From Steromphala cineraria (Eukaryota; Mollusca; Gastropoda; Trochida; Trochidae), in the NCBI GenBank assembly GCA_916613615.1, contig OU744735.1, forward strand, positions 45,598,468-45,662,467: 64,000 nucleotides of DNA, in the 5' to 3' direction. The notes beneath the pieces were generated by a model that was not told the DNA's origin, searched no databases, and saw only the letters and a list, made by a program, of their open reading frames with translations. Position 1 is the stretch's first letter. Each line of letters opens with the position of its first letter. Of the stretch, positions 22,301 through 37,300 are shown in pieces. Made by a program: the position numbers and the translations under genes.

Positions 22301-25300
22301 GCCGTCTTGTTGTCATGGCAACCGTCTCCTGCAACTGAAATGTAGCATTCCGACATTCTTTAGAATATAAGCGCTTAAACCTATGCAATATTTTGAATTC
22401 CATACTTCTTACTACAAATTACCTGCTGGTGTAGACTGAACCACGGGACACTCCCCATTGTTACACGAGCCCTGTGTGGAGGGTCTGTCCCTCTGTATAC
22501 ACACACTGTCCTCCAGTCTCGAGTCTGAAGGGCTGAAGCAACCAACCTGTCGGTGTCTGGTGCCCGGTCCACAGCTTACAGAACACTGGAAGCAATAACC
22601 GTTCGTAAATATCTTTGTTAGATAACTTTAGTTATTTGAACAAGTGTTCTGTTACTAGTTTAAAGTTATTCAACCAGTGTTGTGTAACCAAAAGAAATGA
22701 TTCAAAGATAGTGACGTCATAATGGTGCATTACTTTTGCAATCAGCTCATCAGGTGCAAACAAACCGTCTGCCGTTTCAATTTTTTTAATTCATTATATT
22801 GTTTTCCATTTTTCGTGTTTTCCCCCCAAACTTTTCTCTTACTTATCTCAACGTCTTGAACTCTTGAACATGTCGCCATTCGGGAAGTGATAAAGTGTAT
22901 CACCACTCAGCAGAGTGACGACAAAGGTTATCACCACTCAGCAGAGTGACGACAAAGGTTATCACCACTCAGCAGAGTGACGACAAAGGTTATCACCACT
23001 CAGCAGAGTGACGACAAAGGTTATCACCACTCAGCAGAGTGACGACAAAGGTTATCACCACTCAGCAGAGTGACGACAAAGGTTATCACCACTCAGTAGA
23101 GTGACGACAAAGGTTATCACCACTCAGTAGAGTGACGACAAAGGTTATCACCACTCAGCAGAGTGACGACAAAGGTTATCACCACTCAGTAGAGTGACGA
23201 CAAAGGTCATCACTACTCAGCAGTGACGACAAAGGTTATCACCACTCAGCAGAGTGACGACAAAGGTTATCACCACTCAGCAGAGTGACGACAAAGGTTA
23301 TCACCACTGTAGTCTGATTGAGGGTTTACGTCACTTATTGAACAGAGTATCTCTATCTCAATCATTATATATAAGGCTTCCTCTAGCTCGTTAAAACACC
23401 CACATCTGACCAGCGGCTAGTTGCCCACTCCCCTGGACAGTCCTGAGTTCCACACGTCTCCGTCCTGCTGGGCCTGGTGTTGAAGCCGCATTGACCGTCA
23501 CTGACCACTCGGTCCGTCTGACCGTCGCTCCGGACACACTGGACGCTTCTTGTCTTCAGTCCCCCATCACAGGTTTTGGAACAACCGGAGTAGCTGCCCA
23601 CTGTCCATCTGAAGTTATACACAGACTGTTTACTTGAAGGACAAACCTCCTCCGTGCATGGCTTGATGTAACTCACCTTGAAGGACAAACCTTCTCCGTG
23701 CATGACTTGGTGTAACTGACCTTGAAGGACAAACCGTCTCCATGCATGGCTTGATGTAACTCACCTTGAAGGACAAACCTCCTCCATGCATGGCTTGGTG
23801 TAACTCACCTTGAAGGACAGGCTTTCTCCGTGCATGGCTTGGTGTAACTCACCTTGAAGGACAAACCTCCTCCATGCATGGCTTGATGTAACTCACCTTG
23901 AAGGACAAACCTTCTCCATGCATGACATCAGCATGTGGATTCACAACAACAAGCTTAAACTTAACCAGAACAAGACTGAAGTCTGTCGGAACCAAGGCCA
24001 TGCTATCCAGAACCACAATAAACAAGCTCCAACTTGGTGAAGAAGAAATAAAGTTAGCTTCATATGTGAAGAACCTTCTAACTTATCTCCAATCAGACTT
24101 CAACTGTGACAGACAGGTGACCGATTTATGTAGCAAGTATAACTACCATTTGTATAACATCGGGAAAATCCGTCATCTTTTAACATAAAGAAGCTAGTGC
24201 TGCTGTTGTCAGAACATTCGTCTTGTCCAGATTCGATTATTGCAATAGCCTTCTTCTGAGTACAAACGACTCCAGAAGATACAAAATATAGCTGCCAGAA
24301 TAGTGACCTCTAGATCAAAGTATGATCACATATCACCTATCCTCAAGTCGTTACACTGGCTACCAGTACAGGCTATGATGAGTTTAAAGTTCCCTCCCTT
24401 GCATACCAGTGTGTAAGTGGAACAGCCCCAGAGTACTTGTGTGAACTCATCACTGAGTATAAACCCAGCCGTCCTTTTAGATCAGAATCACACAATCTTC
24501 TCCAGATACCAAAGTGGAAGCTCAAAGATTGCCAATGTTCAAACGTACTTATAATTAAGGAAATATTACCCATAGAGACATTTTCATCTTCGACATGTAC
24601 AGCGCTTTGAGCATATGCCATATAGATAAGGCGTAATATAAATACTCATCTATCATCATTTATCATGGCTTGATGCAACTCACCTTGAAGGACAGGCTTT
24701 CTCCGTGCATGACTTGGTGTAACTCACCTTGAAGGACATGCTTTCTCCGTGCATGACTTGGTGTAACTCACCTTGAAGGACATGCTTTCTCCGTGCATGA
24801 CTTGGTGTAACTCACCTTGAAGGACAGGCTTTCTCCGTGCATGACTTGGTGTAACTCACCTTGAAGGACAGGATTTCTCCGTGCATGACTTGATGTAACT
24901 CACCTTGAAGGACATGCTTTCTCAGTGCATGACTTGATGTAACTCACCTTGAAGGACAGGCTTTCTCCGTGCATGACTTGGTGTAACTCACCTTGAAGGG
25001 CAGGCTTTCTCCGTGCATGACTTGGTGTAACTCACCTTGAAGGACATGCTTTCTCCGTGCATGACTTGGTGTAACTCACCTTGAAGGACATGCTTTCTCC
25101 GTGCATGACTTGGTGTAACTCACCTTGAAGGACATGCTTTCTCCGTGCATGACTTGGTGTAACTCACCTTGAAGGACATGCCTTCTCCGTGCATGACTTG
25201 ATGTAACTCACCTTGAAGGACAGGCTTTCTCCGTGCATGACTTGGTGTAACTCACCTTGAAGGACAGGCTTTCTCCGTGCATGACTTGGTGTAACTCACC

Positions 25301-28300
25301 TTGAAGGACAGGCTTTCTCCGTGCATGACTTGGTGTAACTCACCTTGAAGGACATGCTTTCTCAGTGCATGACTTGATGTAACTCACCTTGAAGGACAGG
25401 CTTTCTCCGTGCATGACTTGATGTAACTCACCTTGAAGGACAGGCTTTCTCCGTGCATGACTTGGTGTAACTCACCTTGAAGGACAGGCTTTCTCCGTGC
25501 ATGACTTGGTGTAACTCACCTTGAAGGACATGCTTTCTCCGTGCATGACTTGGTGTAACTCACCTTGAAGGACATGCTTTCTCCGTGCATGACTTGGTGT
25601 AACTCACCTTGAAGGACATGCCTTCTCCGTGCATGACTTGATGTAACTCACCTTGAAGGACAGGCTTTCTCCGTGCATGACTTGGTGTAACTCACCTTGA
25701 AGGACAGGCTTTCTCCGTGCATGACTTGGTGTAACTCACCTTGAAGGACATGCCTTCTCCGTGCATGACTTGGTGTAACTCACCTTGAAGGACATGCCTT
25801 CTCCGTGCATGACTTGATGTAACTCACCTTGAAGGACATGCCTTCTCCGTGCATGACTTGGTGTAACTCACCTTGAAGGACAGGCTTTCTCCGTGCATGA
25901 CTTGGTGTAACTCACCTTGAAGGACAGACTTTCTCCGTGCATGACTTGGTGTAACTCACCTTGAAGGACATGCTTTCTCCGTGCATGACTTGGTGTAACT
26001 CACCTTGAAGGACAGGCTTTCTCCGTGCATGACTTGGTGTAACTCACCTTGAAGGACATGCTTTCTCCGTGCATGACTTGGTGTAACTCACCTTGAAGGA
26101 CATGCCTTCTCCGTGCATGACTTGGTGTAACTCACCTTGAAGGACAGGCTTTCTCCGTGCATGACTTGGTGTAACTCACCTTGAAGGACAGGCTTTCTCC
26201 GTGCATGACTTGGTGTAACTCACCTTGAAGGACAGGCTTTCTCCGTGCATGACTTGGTGTAACTCACCTTGAAGGACATGCTTTCTCCGTGCATGACTTG
26301 ATGTAACTCACCTTGAAGGACATGCTTTCTCCGTGCATGACTTGGTGTAACTCACCTTGAAGGACAGGCTTTCTCCGTGCATGACTTGGTGTAACTCACC
26401 TTGAAGGACATGCTTTCTCCGTGCATGACTTGGTGTAACTCACCTTGAAGGACAGGCTTTCTCCGTGCATGACTTGGTGTAACTCACCTTGAAGGACATG
26501 CTTTCTCCGTGCATGACTTGGTGTAACTCACCTTGAAGGACATGCTTTCTCCGTGCATGACTTGGTGTAACTCACCTTGAAGGACAGGCTTTCTCCGTGC
26601 ATGACTTGGTGTAACTCACCTTGAAGGACAGGCTTTCTCCGTGCATGACTTGATGTAACTCACCTTGAAGGACATGCTTTCTCAGTGCATGACTTGATGT
26701 AACTCACCTTGAAGGACAGGCTTTCTCCGTGCATGACTTGATGTAACTCACCTTGAAGGACAGGCTTTCTCCGTGCATGACTTGGTGTAACTCACCTTGA
26801 AGGACAGGCTTTCTCCGTGCATGACTTGGTGTAACTCACCTTGAAGGACATGCTTTCTCCGTGCATGACTTGGTGTAACTCACCTTGAAGGACATGCTTT
26901 CTCCGTGCATGACTTGGTGTAACTCACCTTGAAGGACAGGCTTTCTCCGTGCATGACTTGGTGTAACTCACCTTGAAGGACAGGCTTTCTCCGTGCATGA
27001 CTTGATGTAACTCACCTTGAAGGACATGCTTTCTCAGTGCATGACTTGATGTAACTCACCTTGAAGGACAGGCTTTCTCCGTGCATGACTTGATGTAACT
27101 CACCTTGAAGGACAGGCTTTCTCCGTGCATGACTTGGTGTAACTCACCTTGAAGGACAGGCTTTCTCCGTGCATGACTTGGTGTAACTCACCTTGAAGGA
27201 CATGCTTTCTCCGTGCATGACTTGGTGTAACTCACCTTGAAGGACATGCTTTCTCCGTGCATGACTTGGTGTAACTCACCTTGAAGGACATGCTTTCTCC
27301 GTGCATGACTTGGTGTAACTCACCTTGAAGGACATGCCTTCTCCGTGCATGACTTGGTGTAACTCACCTTGAAGGACAGGCTTTCTCCGTGCATGACTTG
27401 GTGTAACTCACCTTGAAGGACAGGCTTTCTCCGTGCATGACTTGGTGTAACTCACCTTGAAGGACAGGCTTTCTCCGTGCATGACTTGGTGTAACTCACC
27501 TTGAAGGACATGCCTTCTCCGTGCATGACTTGGTGTAACTCACCTTGAAGGACATGCCTTCTCCGTGCATGACTTGATGTAACTCACCTTGAAGGACATG
27601 CTTTCTCCGTGCATGACTTGATGTAACTCACCTTGAAGGACATGCTTTCTCCGTGCATGACTTGGTGTAACTCACCTTGAAGGACATGCTTTCTCCGTGC
27701 ATGACTTGATGTAACTCACCTTGAAGGACATGCTTTCTCCGTGCATGACTTGGTGTAACTCACCTTGAAGGACAGGCTTTCTCCGTGCATGACTTGATGT
27801 AACTCACCTTGAAGGACAGGCTTTCTCCGTGCATGGCTTGTCGTAACTCACCTTGAAGGACATGCTTTCTCCGTGCATGACTTGATGTAACTCACCTTGA
27901 AGGACATGCTTTCTCCGTGCATGACCTGGTGTAACTCACCTTGAAGGACATGCCTTCTCCGTGCATGACTTGGTGTAACTCACCTTGAAGGACAGGCTTT
28001 CTCCGTGCATGACTTGGTGTAACTCACCTTGAAGGACAGGCTTTCTCCGTGCATGACTTGGTGTAACTCACCTTGAAGGACAGGCTTTCTCCGTGCATGA
28101 CTTGGTGTAACTCACCTTGAAGGACATGCTTTCTCCGTGCATGACTTGGTGTAACTCACCTTGAAGGACAGGCTTTCTCCGTGCATGACTTGATGTAACT
28201 CACCTTGAAGGACATGCTTTCTCAGTGCATGACTTGATGTAACTCACCTTGAAGGACAGGCTTTCTCCGTGCATGACTTGATGTAACTCACCTTGAAGGA

Positions 28301-31300
28301 CAGGCTTTCTCCGTGCATGACTTGGTGTAACTCACCTTGAAGGACAGGCTTTCTCCGTGCATGACTTGGTGTAACTCACCTTGAAGGACATGCTTTCTCC
28401 GTGCATGACTTGGTGTAACTCACCTTGAAGGACATGCTTTCTCCGTGCATGACTTGGTGTAACTCACCTTGAAGGACATGCTTTCTCCGTGCATGACTTG
28501 GTGTAACTCACCTTGAAGGACATGCCTTCTCCGTGCATGACTTGGTGTAACTCACCTTGAAGGACAGGCTTTCTCCGTGCATGACTTGGTGTAACTCACC
28601 TTGAAGGACAGGCCTTCTCCGTGCATGACTTGGTGTAACTCACCTTGAAGGACAGGCTTTCTCCGTGCATGACTTGGTGTAACTCACCTTGAAGGACATG
28701 CCTTCTCCGTGCATGACTTGGTGTAACTCACCTTGAAGGACATGCCTTCTCCGTGCATGACTTGATGTAACTCACCTTGAAGGACATGCTTTCTCCGTGC
28801 ATGACTTGATGTAACTCACCTTGAAGGACATGCTTTCTCCGTGCATGACTTGGTGTAACTCACCTTGAAGGACATGCTTTCTCCGTGCATGACTTGATGT
28901 AACTCACCTTGAAGGACATGCTTTCTCCGTGCATGACTTGGTGTAACTCACCTTGAAGGACAGGCTTTCTCCGTGCATGACTTGATGTAACTCACCTTGA
29001 AGGACAGGCTTTCTCCGTGCATGGCTTGTCGTAACTCACCTTGAAGGACATGCTTTCTCCGTGCATGACTTGATGTAACTCACCTTGAAGGACATGCTTT
29101 CTCCGTGCATGACCTGGTGTAACTCACCTTGAAGGACATGCCTTCTCCGTGCATGACTTGGTGTAACTCACCTTGAAGGACAGGCTTTCTCCGTGCATGA
29201 CTTGGTGTAACTCACCTTGAAGGACAGGCTTTCTCCGTGCATGACTTGGTGTAACTCACCTTGAAGGACAGGCTTTCTCCGTGCATGACTTGGTGTAACT
29301 CACCTTGAAGGACATGCTTTCTCCGTGCATGACTTGGTGTAACTCACCTTGAAGGACATGCTTTCTCCTTGCATGACTTGGTGTAACTCACCTTGAAGGA
29401 CAGGCTTTCTCCGTGCATGACTTGGTGTAACTCACCTTGAAGGACAGGCTTTCTCCTTGCATGGCTTGGTGTAACTCACCTTGAAGGACATGCTTTCTCC
29501 GTGCATGATTTGGTGTAACTCACCTTGAAGGACAGGCTTTCTCCGTGCATGACTTGGTGTAACTCACCTTGAAGGACAGGCTTTCTCCTTGCATGGCTTG
29601 GTGTAACTCACCTTGAAGGACATGCTTTCTCCGTGCATGACTATGTGTAACTCACCTTGAAGGACAAACCTTCTCCATACATGACATCAGCATGTGGATG
29701 CACAACAACAAGCTTAAGCTTCAACAGAACAAGACTGAAGTCATGCTGATCGGAACCAAGGCCATGCTATCCAGAACCACAATAAACAAGCTCCAACTTG
29801 GTAAAGAAGAAATAGAGTTTGCTTCATCTGTGAACCTTGAAACTTTCTTTCAAAACCTCTGCTGCTACGCTCTGGAATGCTCTGTCAGTTGACATTAGAA
29901 CATGCCCTTCTCTTGAGAGTTTTAAAGCAAATGTTAAGACTTACCTATTTAGGAAATATTAACCATAGAGATATTTTCATCTTTGACATGTACAGCGTTG
30001 TGAGCATAAGTCGTATAGATAAGGCGTTATATAAAAAGACTAGTACTCATTGACTATTATTTTTTATGACTTGATGCAACTCACCTTGAAGGACATGCTT
30101 TCTCCGTGCATGACTTGATGTAACTCACCTTGAAGGACATGCTTTCTCCGTGCATGACTTGGTGTAACTCACCTTGAAGGACAGGCTTTCTCCGTGCATG
30201 ACTTGATGTAACTCACCTTGAAGGACAGGCTTTCTCCGTGCATGGCTTGTCGTAACTCACCTTGAAGGACATGCTTTCTCCGTGCATGACTTGATGTAAC
30301 TCACCTTGAAGGACATGCTTTCTCCGTGCATGACCTGGTGTAACTCACCTTGAAGGACATGCCTTCTCCGTGCATGACTTGGTGTAACTCACCTTGAAGG
30401 ACAGGCTTTCTCCGTGCATGACTTGGTGTAACTCACCTTGAAGGACAGGCTTTCTCCGTGCATGACTTGGTGTAACTCACCTTGAAGGACAGGCTTTCTC
30501 CGTGCATGACTTGGTGTAACTCACCTTGAAGGACATGCTTTCTCCGTGCATGACTTGGTGTAACTCACCTTGAAGGACATGCTTTCTCCTTGCATGACTT
30601 GGTGTAACTCACCTTGAAGGACAGGCTTTCTCCGTGCATGACTTGGTGTAACTCACCTTGAAGGACAGGCTTTCTCCTTGCATGGCTTGGTGTAACTCAC
30701 CTTGAAGGACATGCTTTCTCCGTGCATGACTTGGTGTAACTCACCTTGAAGGACAGGCTTTCTCCGTGCATGACTTGGTGTAACTCACCTTGAAGGACAG
30801 GCTTTCTCCTTGCATGGCTTGGTGTAACTCACCTTGAAGGACATGCTTTCTCCGTGCATGACTATGTGTAACTCACCTTGAAGGACAAACCTTCTCCATA
30901 CATGACATCAGCATGTGGATGCACAACAACAAGCTTAAGCTTCAACAGAACAAGACTGAAGTCATGCTGATCGGAACCAAGGCCATGCTATCCAGAACCA
31001 CAATAAACAAGCTCCAACTTGGTAAAGAAGAAATAGAGTTTGCTTCATCTGTGAACCTTGAAACTTTCTTTCAAAACCTCTGCTGCTACGCTCTGGAATG
31101 CTCTGTCAGTTGACATTAGAACATGCCCTTCTCTTGAGAGTTTTAAAGCAAATGTTAAGACTTACCTATTTAGGAAATATTAACCATAGAGATATTTTCA
31201 TCTTTGACATGTACAGCGTTGTGAGCATAAGTCGTATAGATAAGGCGTTATATAAAAAGACTAGTACTCATTGACTATTATTTTTTATGACTTGATGCAA

Positions 31301-34300
31301 CTCACCTTGAAGGACAGGATTTCTCCGTGCATGACTTGGTGTAACTCCTCGGTTCACTGGCGGTATCACACAGAGTTCTGTCTACTCTCTGACTAGTGCT
31401 GATCTGTACACACGTGGCTCCAACTCGTAGGGATCCTTACACATAGAATAAGTCGAGATATATATTTATCTTACATCACCTTTTACATAATTGTTATGTT
31501 TGAATATAAAAGGATTAGTCTGAACAATTTTATCAGCTCATAAAAGACAAAACTTCATCTACAAACAACAAAGAATAGATTAGATAGGAGATTGTGGTGC
31601 GAGATATAACATATTTACACAAATAGTCGAAATGGGGTCCCTTGTCAAAAGTTTTGACGATTAGTGTCGACAAAAATACTGAAATAGTGCATCAATGAAC
31701 TAGACATTCCAATTCTAAGATGATTCTCACGAAGTTTATACAGTCTGATGTAGCAACTTTGTAGAAATGCTGCCCGAGCCGCCAGGCAAAAATGGTACAT
31801 CAGATCGTATTACCCGAGGGAGAAGCATACAACCTATTTATCTTATCGTCATGTCAGAAGAAAAAAATTCATTTCATTTTGACTGCCGTTAACATAAGAG
31901 CATCCGACCCGACTGAAATGTTATGAATCGTATTACGTAAAACTACTAGCCGAAACGTGTTTAAGACTATTTGATTTTAATTCTATAGCATGTGCAAGTT
32001 ATGCAATGCGGAAGGTCTTTCCAAATGAAACATAGAATGATGAGAAAAACAAATCTATAATTAATAATCACGTAAACAGCTAATTTAAACTTATGTCAAC
32101 TCTGCACATCGCGTGCGTCATTTGGTAACGTCATCTTAACGCTATGCGACACCTCTTCTCGGAGAGGAGCTGTTGCTATGACAGCGGGGTACTTGAAATT
32201 TGTAAAACGTGAGAGGTGAGAGCAGGGTACATAAGTTAAACGAGGCGATCGTCAGCCAATCAAAAACGAGTGTTTTACTGTGAAGTAAGATAATCTCAAA
32301 TGTCCCTTGATGTCAAACCAATTCTTTTTGGTGTCTCATGGGTCCATCTTAGAAGATCTGAACTGACCAACCTTGACCACAGGTGACGCTGCACTGTCCA
32401 TCTATGGTCATCCACTTGTACTCAGGCGCCGCTGGGCGAATGGCATCAAACCTTGGGCCAGTGTTAGACGCGACATTGTTCAGTGGTTCGTAATACTCGT
32501 AGTAGATAATCGGCGTGACATCTTCGTAAGCATCACCGTATACCCTGTATACCTGGAATAGAATCAAACAGTGAGTTTTGCACTGAACAGCTTCATCCTT
32601 TCGAAAAGAAAGCTAAAACACACATAAATGATGGTTTGTTTTGAGAGGGGGTGAAATCGAATGAAATTTTTCTGTTGTTCTGTCACATATGGCAGGTGTA
32701 GACTTCCATATTCTTACAGCGGTACGTACATACTATGAGCTTTAACAGGAAGAAAAATGTGTTTATATCACTAGGATGATTCAGATTATAATGTATTATG
32801 AATTGGACTATTTTGGCAGTAGGTGTTAAAGTAGGTGATGTTTGATAGTTGTTCTTTGGCTATATACTTAATTACTGATAATTGTCAATTTTAGCAATTG
32901 ATTTCGACAAGGAAATACCAGAATATCCTATAACAACAGCTTACAGCACACATGTTACGATTTTGTCACTATTTTTGCTTTTTGCTATGAAACAAAGTTT
33001 CCAGACAATAAGGGCCTAATTTCATAACCGAAAGCTATTTCCAAATTATTCATATCTTTGCTTATCTGATGCCCTGGGACGCAAATTGTCACAAAAAATC
33101 TTTCAGATATAATGAGGTGAAGTTTTCCATTTCTTGTGAATACAGAATCGGAAATTAATCGTAACATTGACAAACGGCTTAAAAAATCCCGAGAAAATTA
33201 TAAAACCTTCATGTGCACATATGTTAAAGGTTAACCGACGCCAGTAAAGCAGTTTAGGAACGAGTTATACAACGGCTAAGGAAGACTCTAACCTGCGCTT
33301 CTATCTCCACGGGTATGGGCCCCTCAATCTGGATACTCTCTGGCCGATAGGGGGCGTACAGCACCGTCACGCCATCTTGTTTGTAGATGTCCTTCCGGTT
33401 TTTTTGGCGGCCATTTGTATTGAAGAGACGTTTCCCGTTCACCTTGATACCTTGTCGGGGGGAGGAAGTGCAATTTGTTAGTCTACTCTTGTCTCATTCT
33501 AATGATTGTCCCTTTAAACATTCAATATTTGATAAAAACAATATTACTCCTACTAATATTACTAACCTGTCACAAGCCGATATAGAATTATATTATTAAT
33601 GCGAGGCATGGTTAATGTTTATAATTTTAAAGGGTTTTGAGTGATTCGTGTGAAAGAAATGAAACTGAGAAATAACAATATCACTGTAAACATACTCATC
33701 CATGTGTACCGGTTATCGTTGGTCATTTTTATTCCCGTTGAACCTTTCGGGAGTGTCAGAAACGTGATGTACTCTGTAAATAATCAGATCTACTTGATGA
33801 AAACATTCTTCGACGTGTTTATTCTTAAATGTGTAAAGAAGAGTGTAAATAATGTGTAAAGAAGAGGAATGAATCGATATCTTTATTTCATCCAATGGTA
33901 TCTTAAGATCACAAAGGTGAAACATCAGTCACAGAAACATATACACATAGGGCAATTTCAAGGAATTCAAACCAACTCAGTTGACATGGCAATATTTACC
34001 CAGTTTTCTCATGTAACAAACATCCTTTCCTGTTAAGCAGTGAACACAATAGTAAGCTCAAAACTGGCATTGCATTTTTTTTGTCGTTTTAAGAGTTTCG
34101 AAGGTTCAAACAACGTAGCACACTCATGGGATGAATGAAATCAAAGTCAGACACAACTACTCACCATTCACCTCCCCCATGAAGTAACTGCCGCTCCTCA
34201 CATACTCACCATTCACCTCCCCCATGAAGTAACTGCCACTCCTCACATACTCACCATTCATCTCCCCCATGAAGTAACTGCCCCAACTCACATACTCACC

Positions 34301-37300
34301 ATTCACCTCCCCCATGAAGTAACTGCCACTCCTCACATACTCACCATTCACCTCCCCCATGAAGTAACTGCCACTCCTCACATACTCACCATTCACCTCC
34401 CCCATGAAGTAACTGCCACTCCTCACAAACTCACCATTCACCTCCCCCATGAAGTAACTGCCACTCCTCACATATTCACCATTCACCTCCCCCATGAAGT
34501 AACTGCCCCTCCTAACATACTCATCATTCACCTCCCCTTTGAAGTAACTGCCCCTCCTCACATACTCACATTCACCTCCCCTTTGAAGTAACTGCCACTC
34601 CTCACATACTCACCATTCACCTCCCCCATGAAGTAACTGCCACTCCTCACAAACTCACCATTCACCTCCCCCATGAAGTAACTGCCCCTCCTCACATACT
34701 CATCATTCACCTCCCCTTTGAAGTAACTGCCCCTCCTCACATACTCACCATTCACCTCCCCTTAAGCTTTGAAGTAACTGCCCCTCCTCACATACTCAAC
34801 ATTCACCTCCCGCATGAAGTAACTGCCACTCCTCACATACTCACCATTCACCTCCCCCATGAAGTAACTGCCACTCCTCACATACTCACCATTCACCTCC
34901 CCCATGAAGTAACTTCCCTTCCTAACATACTCACCATTCACCTCCCCTTTGAAGTAACTGCCCCTCCTCACATACTCACAATTCACCTCCCCCATGAAGT
35001 AACTGCCACTCCTCACATACTCACCATTCACCTCCCCCATGAAGTAACTTCCCTTCCTAACATACTCACCATTCACCTCCCCTTTGAAGTAATTGCCCCT
35101 CCTCACATACTCACAATTCTCCTCCCCCATGAAGTAACTGCCCCTCCTCACATACTCATCATTCACCTCCCCTTTGAAGTAACTGCCACTCCTCACATAC
35201 TCATCATTCACCGCCCCATGAAGTAACTGCCACTCCTCACATACTCACCATTCACCATCCCTTTGAAGTAACTGCCACTCCTCACATACTCACCATTCAC
35301 CTCCCCCATGAAGTAACTGCCACTCCTCACATACTCACCATTCACCTCCCCCATGAAGTAACTGCCACTCCTCACATACTCACCATTCACCTCCCCCATG
35401 AAGTAACTGCCACTCCTCACATACTCATCATTCACCTCCCCATGAAGTAACTGCCACTCCTCACATACTCATCATTCACCTCCCCTTTGAAGTAACTGCC
35501 ACTCCTCACATACTCACAATTCACCTCCCCCATGAAGTAACTGCCACTCCTCACATACTCACCATTCACCTCCCCCATGAAGTAACTGCCCCTCCTCACA
35601 TACTCACCATTCACCTCCCCTTTGAAGTAACTGCCCCTCCTCACATACTCACCATTCACCTCCCCCATGAAGTAACTGCCACTCCTCACATACTCACCAT
35701 TCACCTCCCCCATGAAGTAACTGCCACTCCTCACATACTCACCATTCACCTCCCCCATGAAGAAACTGCCCCATCTCACATACTCACCATTCACCTCCCC
35801 CATGAAGTAACTGCCACTCCTCACATACTCACAATTCACCTTCCCCATGGATTAACTGCCACTCCTCACATACTCACTCTTCACCATCCCAATGAAGTAA
35901 CTGCCCCTCCTCACATATTCACCATTCACCTCCCGCATGAAGTAACTGCCACTCCTCACATACTCACCATTCACCTCCCCATGAAGTAACTGCCACTCCT
36001 CACATACTCACCATTCACCTCCCCCATGAAGTCACTGCCCCTCCTCACATACTCATCATTCACCTCCCCCATGAAGTAATTGCCCCTCCTCACATACTCA
36101 CCATTCACCTCCCCCATGAAGTAACTGCCACTCCTCACATACTCATCATTCACCTCCCTTTGAAGTAACTGCCCCTCCTCACATACTCACCATTCACCTC
36201 CCCCATGAAGTAACTGCCGCTCCTCACATACTCACCATTCACCTCCCCCATGAAGTAACTGCCACTCCTCACATACTCACCATTCACCTCCCCCATGAAG
36301 TAACTGCCACTCCTCACATACTCACCATTCACCTCCCCCATGAAGTAACTTCCCTTCCTAACATACTCACCATTCACCTCCCCTTTGAAGTAACTGCCCC
36401 TCCTCACATACTCACAATTCACCTCCCCCATGAAGTAACTGCCCCTCCTCACATACTCACCATTCATCTCCCCTCTGAAGTAACTGCCCCTCCTCACATA
36501 CTCATCATTCACCTCCCCTTTGAAGTAACTGCCCCTCCTCACATACTCACCATTCACCTCCCCCATGAAGTAACTGCCACTCCTCACATACTCACCATTC
36601 ACCTCCCCCATGAAGTAACTGCCACTCCTCACATACTCACCATTCACCTCCCCCATGAAGTAACTGCCCCATCTCACATACTCACCATTCACCTCCCCCA
36701 TGAAGTAACTGCCACTCCTCACATACTCAACATTCACCTCCCGCATGAAGTAACTGCCACTCCTCACATACTCACCATTCACCTCCCCCATGAAGTAACT
36801 GCCACTCCTCACATACTCACCATTCACCTCCCCCATGAAGTAACTTCCCTTCCTAACATACTCACCATTCACCTCCCCTTTGAAGTAATTGCCCCTCCTC
36901 ACATACTCACAATTCTCCTCCCCCATGAAGTAACTGCCCCTCCTCACATACTCATCATTCACCTCCCCTTTGAAGTAACTGCCACTCCTCACATACTCAT
37001 CATTCACCGCCCCATGAAGTAACTGCCACTCCTCACATACTCACCATTCACCATCCCTTTGAAGTAACTGCCACTCCTCACATACTCACCATTCACCTCC
37101 CCCATGAAGTAACTGCCACTCCTCACATACTCACCATTCACCTCCCCCATGAAGTAACTGCCACTCCTCACATACTCACCATTCACCTCCCCCATGAAGT
37201 AACTGCCACTCCTCACATACTCATCATTCACCTCCCCATGAAGTAACTGCCACTCCTCACATACTCATCATTCACCTCCCCTTTGAAGTAACTGCCACTC

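Larger units (their letters stand above)
23633..31350 (-). repeat. 44-bp minisatellite forming an entire intron, about 140 copies plus LINE insertions
   Basis: Read on -, the unit is GTGAGTTACACCAAGTCATG, then CACGGAGAAAGCATGTCCTT, then CAAG. All of it is homologous to the last 44 bp of the preceding exon. The donor GTGAGT arises where one unit's end (TTCAAG) meets the next unit's start. The array ends exactly at the next exon, whose acceptor (TTTGTCCTTCAAG) is the end of the last unit. Units near the acceptor carry the variant GGAGGAGGTTTGTCC; units near the donor carry GGAGAAATCCTGTCC. It is interrupted by three LINE fragments. Confidence 0.96.

Noticed and set aside
29692..31113. Two identical 66-residue frames as genes
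   Set aside because: They are the same broken LINE fragment, duplicated 1221 bp apart.
22888..31350. CRISPR-like array
   Set aside because: Units are contiguous without unique spacers, and the DNA is eukaryotic with introns.
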